Assembly (NCBI GenBank): GCA_028532985.1
Contig: JANCIK010000012.1
Coordinates: forward strand, 1,798,001 to 1,862,000
Length of the DNA: 64,000 nucleotides
Reading direction: 5' to 3'
Source: Stropharia rugosoannulata
Lineage: Eukaryota > Basidiomycota > Agaricomycetes > Agaricales > Strophariaceae
Part shown: in pieces, positions 11,354 through 23,893 of the stretch
How positions within the stretch are numbered: the stretch's first letter is position 1
How the letters are laid out: each line of letters opens with the position of its first letter
Notes under the pieces: model-generated
What the model was told of the DNA's origin: nothing
Database searches by the model: none
Seen by the model: the letters and a program-made list of their open reading frames with translations, nothing else
Program-made: the position numbers and the translations under genes

Positions 11354-12080
11354 CTAGTACTGGTTGCTACCTCCGGCCGGAGGGGTGGGTGGCCTATTAG
11401 CGTAGACACCTATCCTATGTTTGTATTCGTGTTGCAGCGCTTCGTTATGTGTCTTCCGTGCCTCTGCATCAGTCATTGCATGTACATTGGCGTTGTTGGC
11501 ATGGTAGAATGCTTCGAATTGTTGTAGCGTCTCGTGAGATATATATCCCCAGTGTGCAAGTGCCTCAAACCCATGCTTCGCACAGTCCAGGCAGTTCTCG
11601 AAGTGGCCCGTGTGTGAGACCGCAACAGGCGAAGGAATCTGCTGAATAATATGCTCGACACTTTGCTTCACTTGCTCGGGCGTCGTCTCCCCGCCCGCGG
11701 CATATACAGGTCCTGACACAGGATAGCTCTTGCGGCCCTTCGTTTCTCGGTGTTCGAGAGTCATTCCGGCGCTATAGGAAGAATAATGAATACGCAAACT
11801 GGCTACCTAGAGACGTGTGCTTACCCGTAAATAACATATTCGTGGGTCGAATCTTTATCAGAGCCAGGCATACGCAATGACATGCCAAAGTGCCAATCTG
11901 GCTTCTCTCTGTAGGTCTCGCGGAGGAAAATATGAATACCAGATTCGTGTGCTGCAAGATAATGTCAGTCTGAATGATTCTTCAAGGTCAAAACATCAGC
12001 CTACGTAGTCCATGGGGGGCGGCCACGACGGCTGTAGCGAGCATGCTGGAGAGCGATAGCAATACGGTGAAAAGCTGCAT
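11354..12080 (-). CDS. Small secreted protein, function unknown (206 aa)
   Basis: Three exons on minus: 12080-12005, 11951-11825 and 11771-11354, 621 nt in one frame. Residues 1-21 form a clear signal peptide (MQLFTVLLSLSSMLATAVVA), so the mature protein should be secreted. The mature part contains HIFLRETYREKPDWHFGMSL, a hydrophilic middle, a CLDC pair and a His-rich C-terminal part (NALQHEYKH-like), ending GGSNQY. There is no transmembrane segment or GPI signal. I do not recognise the family; small size and secretion make it effector-like, but no host association can be inferred. Confidence 0.8.
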
Positions 12081-15000
12081 TATTGAGAGATTCTTGCTAA
12101 GGATGAGGTTTGTTGAATAGTAAAGGGCCTGCCGATACTGTGAAGGCTGTTGTGAGTGAGCACCTGGCTTGGAGAATAACAGACCTCTCGAAGCCCGTTT
12201 TATAGTTTTTTTCTCGTCAGAACTACCATCATCTCGTTATAGAATTTTTCTCTTGCAGATGCCTGTAGTTGGCAGCGCGGGCTTGAGGGCCTTAGGTTAT
12301 TTCTCCATGTCCGAATTAGTGGTAGGTAGGTAAATAAGCGGCGGTTATATGTGACCAGTGAATTCAGAACTGTGTGAACCTGCTTACACCCACATTGATT
12401 AGAATCTTACTACTACTAGTGCTGCCGCGGATCGACACCACGTCGCGTTTATATAAGTAGCTTCTTGCAGGTAGCAATACTATCTATATGTACACCGTTC
12501 AAATTTGATTCTTCCAGGGAATACGAGTATTACACACGGAAAGCATCTCTGTGAAGGTCGCTTAGTGTTAGGTAGGAGCGGAATCCAGGATTTAGGAAGT
12601 GAACTCAAAACAAAACAGCGCCGCAGTTCGCCAAGTGCATTTCAAATATTTCTCACACAAATTAAATACAATGGGCGTCCCAACCTATCCTAACTCGACC
12701 GAACTATTTCCAAAAGTAGTAATACCAGGTAGTACCTGCCCTGTAGAAGAATCCGGCCGCCCTCCCTCGGCTTGAAACACAGGAGGTAATTGTTAGCTTG
12801 TGTTAGCAGCATGAGTAAAAAATGTTAGAGACGGTTCGTTAGGATCCCGTATACAGGAATCAGTACCTAGTCTGTGACTCCGTTGGCAAATTATCTTCTG
12901 TAGTCTTCAGGGCCAAGTCTCTTCGATTCGGTTTGGATTCGGTGCCTGTTTCCATTTTTGATGGCTAAGCCGTTGAGCATATGTATGTACCCGTAGTTTA
13001 CTGCAACCAGCGGCTACGACTATCAAACAAGATGGGACATGGTGGAGCACCAAGCAACAAGTGATTCAGAAGCTTAGTGATTAATAATTCCGAGTTGGAA
13101 GCTGGTTCAATGTCTTCAGCTAGGCATCTTTAAGAATGAGAAGGCATCCTCCGACTTTCCTACGCTTCCTCTCGCATCTCGAGAGCTTGGAGTTTGGCGC
13201 TCGCAAGTGCACAGGGACAATGAATGCTGAGAAGCGCTGCAGTGTCTGGCGGTACACGAAACCCAAACAGTCTCAAGCCTGCTCATTTTCAAGCGCTCAA
13301 ACCCGATTCTTACGGATGCTGGCAATGTGACAAAAATGGAGCTATACGTCGGAGCCTGATACATGCATATGTATGTATAACTAAAAAAATTACTTCAAAC
13401 GGACGGAACTATCTGATAAGCTTTATAATCCCTGTCGGCTGGACATTGTAGACTAAGTACTTGCGCTCAACTCGACAGATCAACCAGTGGTAGCAAGACG
13501 GTTGCCACTGGTAGCACTTATCCTATACCATCACCCATACTGGCGCGGCCATGACCAAGAAATGCGCTTGAGCCTTCTGTTGTATTTATTACTCTCCTCC
13601 ACCACGGAGTTGGAGCATTTCTTAAGGATGAGCGGACCGCATACTGGTATGTTGGTATGTAAATTGGTTGAGTCCGGCAAATTCTCCAACAACTCATTAC
13701 GCCAATCACTTCAGGGTTGGCACTTTACGGTAAATCACTGCAACAGTTTACATATATACGTTTATATATAGAGCGTCTTCTGGCATAACCGGGAAGCCCA
13801 GCAGGAAATGAAGTCGACGGGACTTGGAATAGCCAAAAAATTGTTCCAGCTCAAACCAAATGGCAGCTCAATAGAATGCCGAAGAGTTCAGTTTGAAACA
13901 ATTTAAATTGTCACGTACGAAGACCGTTCTATATGCGCTCAGGAAAACTGCGTGGAATAATTATATGTCAAGTTCACTTCTCTTTGACTCGGAATGGATA
14001 CTTTCGCAATGTCGGTTCGTAATACATAACCGCTCCCCCTGGACCTGATATCACTGACCAGTTTTACTTTCAGTGGCTTCTCATAACTCGTAAGTACGAG
14101 ATGGCAGTGTACCTCTCTAGCTAATCATCTACTGGGCCGATTACTAGGCATGAAAGTATTATTTAGAGTCCTATCTTACTTGCAATTTCAGGCCGATGCT
14201 TCGCACGGCAATACAAGTCCATCTTTCTTTGAATGTGATGCGGGAAGACGACACCTGCCAGGGAGCAAAAGAGATGCGCGAACAAAAGTGAACCAAAATA
14301 GGGCGACAACTTGGCGACAACTTCAAGTTAACGACAACAGCAAAGCATGTGCAGAACATTGGAAGAACTAGGTGCGGCACAAACCACCGTTGTCTGAGCC
14401 TTTGGCAGTCTGTTGCCTGCAGAACGTTGACAAAGATTGCTATAAATTTATGCCATGAGAGGTCAACGTTCAACGTTCAACCGTCACGAGCAGGTATGGA
14501 CAAAAAGGGAACTTCGCGCGGTATTACTATTTTTTCACACGGGGGAAAGGTCGGTTTAAAAGAACGATTCCTACTACAAGATTCCTATAAAGTAAATAGG
14601 ACTCGTAATTATCCTAAATCGGCTGTGTCGTCAAAGTGGCGTCACCAAAGGATACACTGGGATTATCATGTCATTAATACAGCTTGTGGTGGACAGGGGA
14701 CACCGTAGACGGTGAGTCGTGACGTTTACGGCCGGCCGCTTCGGGTGGCATATCGGACATTATTTCACGCTGTAGCAAACTAAAGTGCAGAAAAAGTGCA
14801 AAGATTAAATAGAAGTTATAGTTCTTCAAAATCCTTGTACATATGAGAAATCTCGATGAAATCAAATCAAAGCCTAAAGGAGCCATAGCAAATATAAATG
14901 CAGATAGACAAAAAGAAAAAAACTCATCCAACCTAGGTAGTCTTAAGCGCGAGGCGGCAGTGGAAGAAGTCGCTCGGCGGGACAACCCCACCGGCGAACG

Positions 15001-16342
15001 CCGTGCCGTCCCTGCTGATACTCTATGAGCTCGTGACCTGATTCGGCTTCATTTTGCACTCCGACAGCCTCGGCCCGAGCCAATGTTGCGCATGCTTGTA
15101 CAGCAAATAGGTAGGGTGAAAACAAATACTCGGAGGTGCCTCCCGACTCCTGAATCCCAATCTACTGACTGTCTGCCAAAATATTTCCTCTGCCTACATG
15201 CTCAGGTAAAATTTCATCCATGTCCTGTCATCCATGTCCTGTTTATTTGAAATCAACTTCCGACGGGCACTGTCCAACGAACATTTCAAACTTGAAAGTC
15301 TTGCAATTCGTTGGTAATCCTAGATGCTGACGCTTGAAACACGAGATTTAAGTACGTGTTAAAGAAGTACTTATACATACATGGAGTCTACTTGCCTTTA
15401 AACTTGTATCACTACCCCTGTATGAAATCCTGACGTAGCTTTCTTTCAAGTTTGGATAAAACATAGGACTTGCTTGCGGCAGAACAATGTGAATCGGGAA
15501 TTGGAAAGCTTATTATGTAGCTGACTTCATTTTGCTACGCAAGGACATCACCGCGTCTTGCGGCTCCAATTGAAGCGGCGTCGGCTTCACGACCCCGCTG
15601 CTGGGCAAGAGCTTACCTCAGCTGCGGCATCGCTGCATCGCACCAGGGACCCTGCTATTGCCCTGCTATTAATGACAATACTTAGTGATATGACAATCTT
15701 TCAATCCAAGTGAGAGTACTAGTAAGTCACCTATTAAATTACTGCAGTACGCAGGAATATTGATTTCTCTTTGTATTTGGACAAGCCTCCTACTTTAGTA
15801 GATAATCATCGAAGGCATCACGCACGGTCATGTTACATGTTCGTGTATCAAACAGAATGAGGGTGCCTGTCGCCACAGGCTAACTACTGAATAGAGAATG
15901 ATAGGACATTGCCACGGGGCAGTGTCAATCATGAGCGCTTGACTGCATAAGGAACTGTCTATCAGGTTACTACAAGTGTATGTAGCACAAGAGCAAATGG
16001 GACGCCGATATGTATCAAGCTATGATGGCATTATTCGCCCTGATATAATGTGGTAAGTGACGGCCTTGAGAGCGCGATCATGTGGATATTGACATCTTCT
16101 TGTGGTGTGTAGACTCTCCGCGTCGCTCATAACGGCGCAGAAACGGGGTTCGGCGACCGACATGTGGCTTGAGGGATTTTTATAGATCAAATACATGCAT
16201 ACTCTATGTATCATCTATTTTTGTGAACGACAGTTGACTTTGATCCCACAGCTTCGTGAGTAAAGATAGAACAGGCGAGGGTACATATAATCTGACCCAC
16301 TTGCGGGATAAGCAGCCCGTACCCATTTCGCATACCCCGAAG
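12081..16342. other. Gene-poor 4.3-kb stretch
   Basis: I find no supported gene, RNA or intact mobile element here. Open stretches are short and lack spliceable neighbours. One minus-strand segment near 14690-14780 reads SDMPPEAAGRKRHDSPSTV and could be a decayed exon, but nothing extends it. Confidence 0.4.
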
Positions 16343-16905
16343 ATGCGCGCTACCTTCCAGTCTCTCCTCCTGTTGTCAATCGCTGCTGCAGCGTTTGCGC
16401 AGAGTGATTCATCGACAAGCTCCTCGGCTTCTACCACTACGTCCAGTCAGAGCGGTCATATAACGCCCAGTGGTATACCAAAGTATGTACCCAAATTGAC
16501 AACAGTCCACTTTTCTAATGTGCAATGTACAGGACTGCGCCTGGCACAGTCAGCATCCATACAACTAGCTCAAATAACTCTACATCAAGCTCAGCTTCTA
16601 GTACGCCCTCTAGCAGTGGGACACAGACATCATCCAGTGCCAGTCAGACTCCTAGTAGCACGGACACCAGCTCCAGCCCAGCAGTGCCCCCCACAGGCAC
16701 CGCAACGACGCCTAACCCATCTCCGACTGGGACAGGCACCGTCGGAAACACGTCAACGTCAGGCACGACTTCAACGACTTCTGGCAACTCCACCCAAACT
16801 GCAGGAGCTCCACCGACCACCACCAGCCCCTCAAGCGCTATGTCTTTTAAATCTGTCGGTGGGGCACTCGGTCTTGCCATGATTCCATTGTTGCTACACC
16901 TTTAG
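16343..16905 (+). CDS. Ser/Thr-rich secreted protein, probably GPI-anchored (170 aa)
   Basis: Two exons, 16343-16482 and 16533-16905, 513 nt in frame. I chose the ATG at 16343 rather than the upstream in-frame ATG at 16256 because it opens directly onto a signal peptide (MRATFQSLLLLSIAAAAFAQ). The body is low-complexity Ser/Thr/Pro/Gly with a few NST/NNST sites, expected to be heavily O-mannosylated. The C-terminus ends in a hydrophobic segment (GGALGLAMIPLLLHL) preceded by small residues (SPSSAMS), the pattern of a GPI-attachment signal. It is likely a cell-wall or plasma-membrane mannoprotein; no enzymatic domain is visible. Confidence 0.8.
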
Positions 16906-18115
16906 GTGTACCGTGTCGGTGGATCACATCGGTATTAGGGCGACTCTGTTATGTGACATGTCTAGAGTACGTGGGAGGATGACTGGCGACTCATTGACAT
17001 CGGTAGTCTACGTGATTAGGTGTAGAGGGCAACATACGTGACAGTCTCTGACTTTTCACTGATTCATGTAGTTTACGGTGTTAGGGCATCATGGACTGAG
17101 TGAGGACTTCAGAAAAAAATCCCATAATACGTACTATCGATAATATACTTAATTTATCTACGCCAAGTACTGGCATCCTTGTCATTCAGAAGTCTGCTTG
17201 GTGTGCAAGTTTTAAGATACAGTCGAACAAGAGACTGGAAGTACGAAAACCGTAGACTACTAAGGAGAAATGGGCTATACAGTACACGGTATATTTCAGT
17301 GAAGGAGGGCTTTCTCTGCCCGCTTTTGACGAGATAACAAAGTACTAGGTGTCTGGAGTTAATCTAAAGAGCATTATCATTGAAGAGAGTCAAATCAATA
17401 TTACCGGTAACCACACCGTCGTAAATGCACAGAGGGGTTTCCATGGGACAACACCTGCTTTTGTCAATGAGACGGCTCTTACCAGTGAGTTTGTTAGTAT
17501 CAGAACCATTCCACATAGTCTAGAAAATAGATATTATCCAATACAAATGCTGACAGAAATGTTGAGCAGCCTGTGGAAGACGTAGATCAATAGGTATCAG
17601 GACTGCGTATCTTCTTTAATAGAGTCAACCGTATACTCGCCGAACAATCAAGTCTGGCATGACAATGACAGTTATTAACACCAACAGTGCCTGGCCGTCC
17701 TGAGCAAGTGGCTCATAGAATAAGTCTGAGTAAGGTTGGCCTTTGCCTTCATGACGATCGGAAAATGGATGGTGTGAAGCGTGGGCAACTTGCTGCGCTA
17801 GTCCTTGAAACAAAAACATTCGGCCACGACGGAAAGAGTACTGGTAGGGTGGTAACTTTCTAAGTTCAACGCCAGCCAATGAAAGTACTTAGACGCGTTC
17901 TATCTGATGCCGCCTAATCCCGCCTTGGCGTGATTTCGGTTGCGCCATTAGGGCGCTGCCGAAAGCCTAAGCTAGCTATGTACTTAAACATAAACCATGA
18001 CCAGGTACAGACCAAAAATCATTTCTTCCCGCTGGTTACAGTATTTTATCCTTACCCAGTCACTCTTGGCTGTGGTCACACTCGTTTATACTCTTGAAGG
18101 ACTTTGAAATAGGAA
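16906..18115. other. Intergenic between secreted protein and GH55 gene
   Basis: No supported gene. A 78-codon open stretch at 17349-17585 on plus (containing SQINITGNHTVVNAQRGFHG) has no recognisable relatives or splice partners and is left uncalled. The promoter of the GH55 gene should lie in the last few hundred bases. Confidence 0.45.
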
Positions 18116-21100
18116 ATGTTGTGGCTCGGAGGACTTGGCAAATTTGCGGCGGCATTCTTCTTCTATGTTGTCGTCCATCTACTTTATATACCCCAGGCCA
18201 AAGGCAGCGAGCTCATCTCAGGCTCAGGACACGATCATTCCCTGAAGTTTAGACGCTCTTGGAACGGACATTACAAGCGCAGCCCTCAAACGGACTCCGA
18301 ACAGAGCTCAGCCGATGCCGTTTCAACGCCGACACCAGATCCTGGATCACTTTCAACAACAGCTACGGAGTCTACCTCAGTTGCTGACACAGCTCTTGCG
18401 TCTACATCTACTGTAGGGACTACATTACCCACTACATCTACAGGATTAACGGTCACTGGTACTACGACATCGGCATCGACAACTACGGCACCAACATCAA
18501 CTTCACCAGTTGCAACATCGTCATTTTGGCTGGAGAATATCAAGCACCAAGGCATATCACCGTTCAACCCCGATGTTGAGAGCTACAACGTTTTCAGAAA
18601 TGTTAAAGTAAGTATACGCTTCTTCAATAAGATCTAATTCCAATTTTACATTGATGTACTCCGCAGGACTATGGCGCAGTAGGCGACGGAGTACACGACG
18701 ATACAGAGGCAATAAAGTGAGAGAACGTGCCTTGGACTAGGTATCTCAGTGCTGATGGAATGCCATAGCCTCGCCATTAGCTCGCAAAACCGATGTGGCC
18801 TTGCTACCAATTGTAAATCGTCAACGTATGTCGGACATCATGCATCATTCTCTACCCAGTTCTGGTCCTCACCGGCTCACTTCTCTGATTACAGGCTCTC
18901 CCCAGCGATAGTATATTTCCCACAAGGGTATGTATATCATGAAAGATCTAAAAAGAAGCGACCCTAACCTTTCCTTCAAGCACCTACCTTATCACCACGC
19001 CCATCATCCCGTACTATTACACGCAGCTCATCGGGGATGCGACGAATCCGCCCACTATACTTGCTGATCCAACATTTGACGGCTTGGCAATGATAGGTAG
19101 CTAAGTAGTCAACGGGTTCTGTAAAATGTCGAGACTCACTCATCCTCCAACGCAGATGCTAATCCATATACTGCATTCGGCCAATATTTTATAGGCACGA
19201 CCAACTTGTGGGTTCCCAGAGCAATCTCAGAAAGTCCCCTGCTAAAGACTCCATAGCCATCGTTCAATTCGGAACTTCATCATAGATACGCGACAGTGAG
19301 TCCTCGCCTTGCTTGCCCTATTCTTTAGGTCCACTACTAAATTTACACCTCCCGAAGGGTTCCCCCGGAGCGCTCGCAAGGAACAGGGATTCACTGGCAG
19401 GTAGCCCAGTCTACCTCCCTTATAAATATTGTCTTCCAACTATCTGACGACCCTGCTACGACGCATCAAGGTAAGATAAAATATCCATGCGTTTTGACGA
19501 GGCATAGTGCCTGATAAACCAGTCTAAACAGGGATCTGGATGGAAGACGGAAGGTACATAATTCATGCCCTGCTATCGGAATTAGCATGACTCAACCTGT
19601 TCCAGTGGTGGTTTCATGGGCGACCTTGTAATTAATGGGGGTAAGTAGCTCTCTGACAATCGCATCCCGAAAATTCATGTAGGAACGCATAACAGGTAAA
19701 ACTGCTATTTGGGCGGGAAATCAACAGTAAGCTATTTTGTTTCTTTGTTGATGTGGTATCTATATTGTTGGCAAGGTTCACGGTTCGCAATGTCACTGTC
19801 AACAATGCTCAAACCGGCATATTCAATCTATGGGGCTGGAGTAAGAAGTTCACTTCTCACAATTTATTTGCCTTATTAACCTGACGACTCTGCTCAGGTT
19901 GGACATATCAAAGCGTCAAGTTTAACAACTGCACAGTTAGTCGCGTCACTGGTTACTTACACGCCCTCGCCTAACATCATTTAGGTTGGCTTTGATATCA
20001 CCACTGGAGGCCAGAAGAGCGGTGGGCAGGCAAGTATTTTATTTGTTTATCCACACCCCTTGTTAAAACTGGAGTTTAGACTATGGGAGCCGTGGCTATC
20101 ATCGATTCCGTTGTCAAAGATACCCCCATATTTGTGCGGACATCGCAGCCTTCCAATGGTTCCCTCGATGGGTCTCTAGTAATCAACAACGCCGACCTCA
20201 CCAATGTCCCCAATGCCGTCGCAGTTTTAAATGGACCGACCGTGCTCCCCGGGACGACTTCTCATCAAATTATAGCGTCGTGGGTCCAAGGGAATGTATA
20301 CCGTGGCTCGAACGATCAAGGGGTATTTACGCAGGATAATACGCAGGCTCCGGTGAAAGGCTCGTCCCTCCTTGACCCTACAGGCAGGATCGTCAGTCGC
20401 GGGCATCCCCAATATGAAGACCGTAGTGTCACGGACTTCGTTAGCGCCAGGGACGAAGGAGCTGTGGGCGATGGTGTCACTGACGATACGCGCGCTCTGC
20501 AGGCTATGTTCAACAAGGTGACGCCCTCCTTTCTTAATAGTGCATTCGTCATTAACTTTGTATATGATAACAGTACGCGGGACAAAAGATCATCTTCTTG
20601 GATGCCGGGTTCTACATTGTATCGTCCACGATTACCATTCCCGCTGGAACACGACTTGTGGGAGAGGCGTGGTCTGTTCTCGCAGGCAAGGGACCGGCGT
20701 TCCAAAATCCACTGAATCCGCAAGTTGTTTTCCGCGTTGGAAATAAGGGCTCCCAGGGTGTTATGGAAATCACGGATGTGGTGTTCACAACTGTCGGTCC
20801 TGCACCGGGAGCCATCGTCGTCGAGTGGAATATAAGGGAACCCAGTGGATTCCAGGCCGGTGCAGGCATGTGGGATACTCACATCAGGTTCGTCTCCTGT
20901 TGACTATGCAGCCGCTGATTGTTTACTAAAGTATATCTCACTTTACTTGCAGACTCGCGGGGAGTGAGTACCGTTATGCATGAAAAGCTTGAGCAAAATT
21001 TAGCTTACCTATTTATGCTAGGTCAAGGTACCGATCTGCAGGTATCTAACTGCCCTACAGCTGGAACGGGGATTTTCAGTTCATGCTATGCAGCGTTCAT

Positions 21101-21994
21101 GAGTTTACACATTACTCAGTCTGCTACTGGATATTTCGAAGTGGGCATCATATCCTCCTTTGGAATGTGGTGTCGCTAATAATTTTTCTATCATAGGGAA
21201 CTTGGGTGTGGCTCGCTGATCACGATTTGGATGACCCCGCACAAGGTCAAGTCACAGTGTACGCCGGACGAGGTGTACTCTCCGAGTCGAAAGGACCAGT
21301 ATGGATGATTGGGACCGCATGTCAGTAAACATCCTGAATTACATGCCTGGAACTGTATGCTTATTCATACCTTTGCACCTCCAATCAGCTGAGCATCATG
21401 TCCTGTATCAATACAATCTCGTTGGAGCCCAGGATCATTACTTGGGTCTTATCCAGACGGAGACTGTGAGTACACTTATGGGAGGAAATATATGCGGTGT
21501 AGCTGACATCCGCGAAGCCCTACTTCCAACCCCAGCCACCAACCCCCTTCCCGTTCTTACCCCTTCCTATATACGGTGACCCAACGCCATATAGCGCGAG
21601 TGCCTCGGCTTGGGCGTTATCTGTGCAGCACTCACAGAGAGTGATTGTTTTCGGTACGTCCTCTATCAAACATATCACAGTTTGGCGTGCTAAGTCTGCG
21701 TTTGGCTGTGATTAGGTGCTGGGCTCTATAGTCTTTTCTCGGTAAGCAAGGAATAAGACTTTTCAATGAAAGGGTTGTCCTAATTCCCTATGTCCTTAGA
21801 ATTACAATTCGAGTTGCCTGGGAACTCAGAATTGCCAGACCCAGCTTGTCAATATTGATTCGTCTGATGTTCAGATTTACAGCCTGTCAACGATAGCGAC
21901 GACCTACCAGCTAAGTATCGGGGGACAGGGAGTAATCAATGCTGCAAATAACCTCAACGGGTTCGCACCTACTGTTTCGTCTTGGGGACCATAA
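18116..21994 (+). CDS. GH55 exo-beta-1,3-glucanase (875 aa, 23 exons)
   Basis: A glycoside hydrolase family 55 enzyme made of two right-handed beta-helix modules; it releases glucose or short units from beta-1,3-glucan outside the cell. Exons: 18116-18607, 18667-18716, 18769-18825, 18895-18927, 18981-19096, 19156-19207, 19257-19295, 19358-19470, 19532-19553, 19606-19640, 19696-19726, 19776-19840, 19898-19935, 19985-20029, 20080-20517, 20574-20887, 20953-20963, 21022-21140, 21197-21320, 21389-21465, 21518-21653, 21716-21741 and 21800-21994. Both module starts (VKDYGAVGDGVHDD, ARDEGAVGDGVTDD) are clear. TASEHHVLYQYN near residue 733 probably carries the general acid Glu. The N-terminus has a signal or signal-anchor segment, then about 100 Ser/Thr-rich residues before the first module. 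The 20029/20080 intron uses a GC-AG pair. Confidence 0.92.
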
Positions 21995-22426
21995 TCTCTC
22001 TTTATTATGGCGCTTTCTTTCTACCTTCCAATATTTTAATAGCTAATTTTCATTACTAACCTCGTCGGTCCTTTGCTAAATACGATTCTTTCTCAACTCT
22101 TTTTAATTACTGTGATATGATGGGCGTAATAGCGTACATGTAGTCCGCGTATAAATATCAGTATTTGATTGACTGAAAGTCTGTTTGTTACTTCTGAGGA
22201 TGGGTGTCTTTCGCCCTCGTGTGCGTCAATGGAAGCAATGCTTCAACAGTGATGCCAATCCACCCCAAAGGTTTTCAGGAATTCTTTAAAGCAAGGACAC
22301 ACCTGAAGTGGCAACGGTGATAGATATTTCTTGTGGATGTGTTCTCTTCCGCACTCGCGCATAGCGCAAAACAGTGGCAACCCAAAGAATGATCCATGGT
22401 CATAAATACATGAAGCAATGTGTACC
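21995..22426. other. Convergent 3' intergenic region
   Basis: Between the ends of the GH55 gene (+) and the p24 gene (-). It is expected to hold both 3' UTRs; no other feature is seen. Confidence 0.5.
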
Positions 22427-23352
22427 CTACACCTTGTACCGCCGTCCTGTCTTGGTGAAGAAGGTTTGAAGAATGTATACTTGGAGTCTGGAGAATACTT
22501 GTAAGACAAATGTGAATATCGCAATGGAATCTGGTGGAGACATACACTGCCATAGCGACAATTCCAAGACTTTCGATAACAGCATACCAGAATAAACGAC
22601 TGAACGAAGGCTGTTAGCTAGATGATATAACATATAGCATGTGTGACATACTTTTGTGTCGATTTTACGACGGAAAAGCCCCTGTTCTCTTGAGTATGGT
22701 GGCTATTGGCATTTCATCAGGGCCCATACCAAATACCAAAGAGCATGAATAAACGACACTCACTGTTTCTGCATGCGCTTGATGTTCATAAGCATGCCAT
22801 TGAGACGGAAAACGCTCTCCTCCAGGGCACTGGTATGCTCAGCGATCTGGCCGGCCTTCGCAGGGGGCTCGCGGCGCGGCTCGCTCTCGACCATGATGTC
22901 AAAGTCGATCAGCTTGTCCGTCAGCGTCGACATGTCGTTCTCAAAGCAGAACGCGTATTCGCCAACGGTGTTAGCCGTCAGCACATAGTCTCCCTGCCGC
23001 TCGCGCTCCCCGTCGAGTAGCACTTTCTGGTTCGGATCCTTGATATCGAAGTCAATATCAAACGAGCCGCCGGATTGGACCTATATGCAGTAGGATGGTG
23101 AGTTAACGGTATTTCGCAAGTGCGCATGATAAAGACGCACAGCGTAGTAGAACTGCGAAGTTTTGGTCAGTATATGCACCCAAGGTGGAGAGGCAGACGC
23201 ACCCCAATCTTCTCGCCGGCCTTGTCTACGTCAGCGTAGAAGCACAACCGTTCATTCGGCGCAATGGCCGTTGTTAGCGCAGATGCTCTGACATGTGCGA
23301 GCAAATAAAGGAAGTATATAAAGGAAGAGAAGAAGTGGAGGAGGGGAGGCAT
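22427..23352 (-). CDS. p24 (emp24/gp25L/TMED) family cargo receptor (214 aa)
   Basis: A type I membrane protein of ER-Golgi COPI/COPII vesicles. Six exons on minus: 23352-23203, 23152-23141, 23080-22764, 22702-22652, 22599-22546 and 22487-22427, 645 nt in frame. Order of parts: signal peptide (MPPLLHFFSSFIYFLYLL), GOLD domain starting IAPNERLCFYADV with the second conserved cysteine in YAFCFENDMS, coiled-coil (EHTSALEESVFRLNGML), transmembrane segment (FWYAVIESLGIVAMAVLQVY), and a short tail FFTKTGRRYKV that contains the FF sorting pair. Length and order are standard for the family. The second exon is only 12 nt (FYYA) but is needed to join the flanking exons in frame. Confidence 0.93.
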
Positions 23353-23570
23353 GGGGACGTCAACGTCGGTGCTGTATTCAACAGCGACGGCGTGTCCAGT
23401 CTCATCGCCACGTTGGTCGGAGTCTAATTCTTTTGATCCCGGCCCGGCTCTCCTCCCCTTTTTTTGCAATTCTTTTGGCCTTCTTTTGACTCTTTATTTA
23501 ATTTGATCATTCACTACTCTCACTCAATGAGTAGTGTATCAGAGGCTGAACCCTCTTATATCGCTTTGGA

Positions 23571-23740
23571 ATGCAACATGCCCTGCCTTTGCTAACTCGG
23601 TTTGTCGTTTCATTCCAATCGAGTAGCTTTGCTCATTCCCTCAGCTCACGGTAGAGACGCATCCTGAAGGCGGCAAGGTCAGGTATTACGAGGCATCGAG
23701 ATTCAAAAAATCTGATCTGCGCATATGCAATCGCCGTTCG
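23571..23740 (+). pseudogene. Decayed 3' fragment of a PARP-like gene
   Basis: This stretch matches the last two exons and the intervening intron of the PARP-like gene at 34.2-35.4 kb. Here it reads 'atgcaacatgccctgcct' then 'ctaactcggtttgtc', and later 'cctgaaggcggcaaggtcag'. The intact gene reads 'atgcagcatgccccgcct', 'tcaactcggtttgtc' and 'cccgaaggcggcaaggtcaa'. The intron is retained, so this is a DNA-level duplicate, not a retrocopy. No open frame survives. Confidence 0.8.
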
Positions 23741-23893
23741 TAGAAAATTTGGAGCATATAAATCCAGAGAACTAACAGTGCGAACGAAGTAGAGCAGACG
23801 AATATGCATATACGAAGTATAAAAAAAAGGTTTCATATTATTCCACAACAAATCCGCGATCCGACAGCAAAGACAGCGAGATGTCCTGACAGC

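Noticed and set aside
15550..15660. GC-rich stretch examined as a possible tRNA or structured RNA
   Set aside because: No cloverleaf, no B-box-like GGTTCRANNCC sequence and no clear stem pairing.
16256..16342. Upstream in-frame ATG of the Ser/Thr-rich protein
   Set aside because: Starting there would place 29 hydrophilic residues before a perfect signal peptide, which would prevent secretion.
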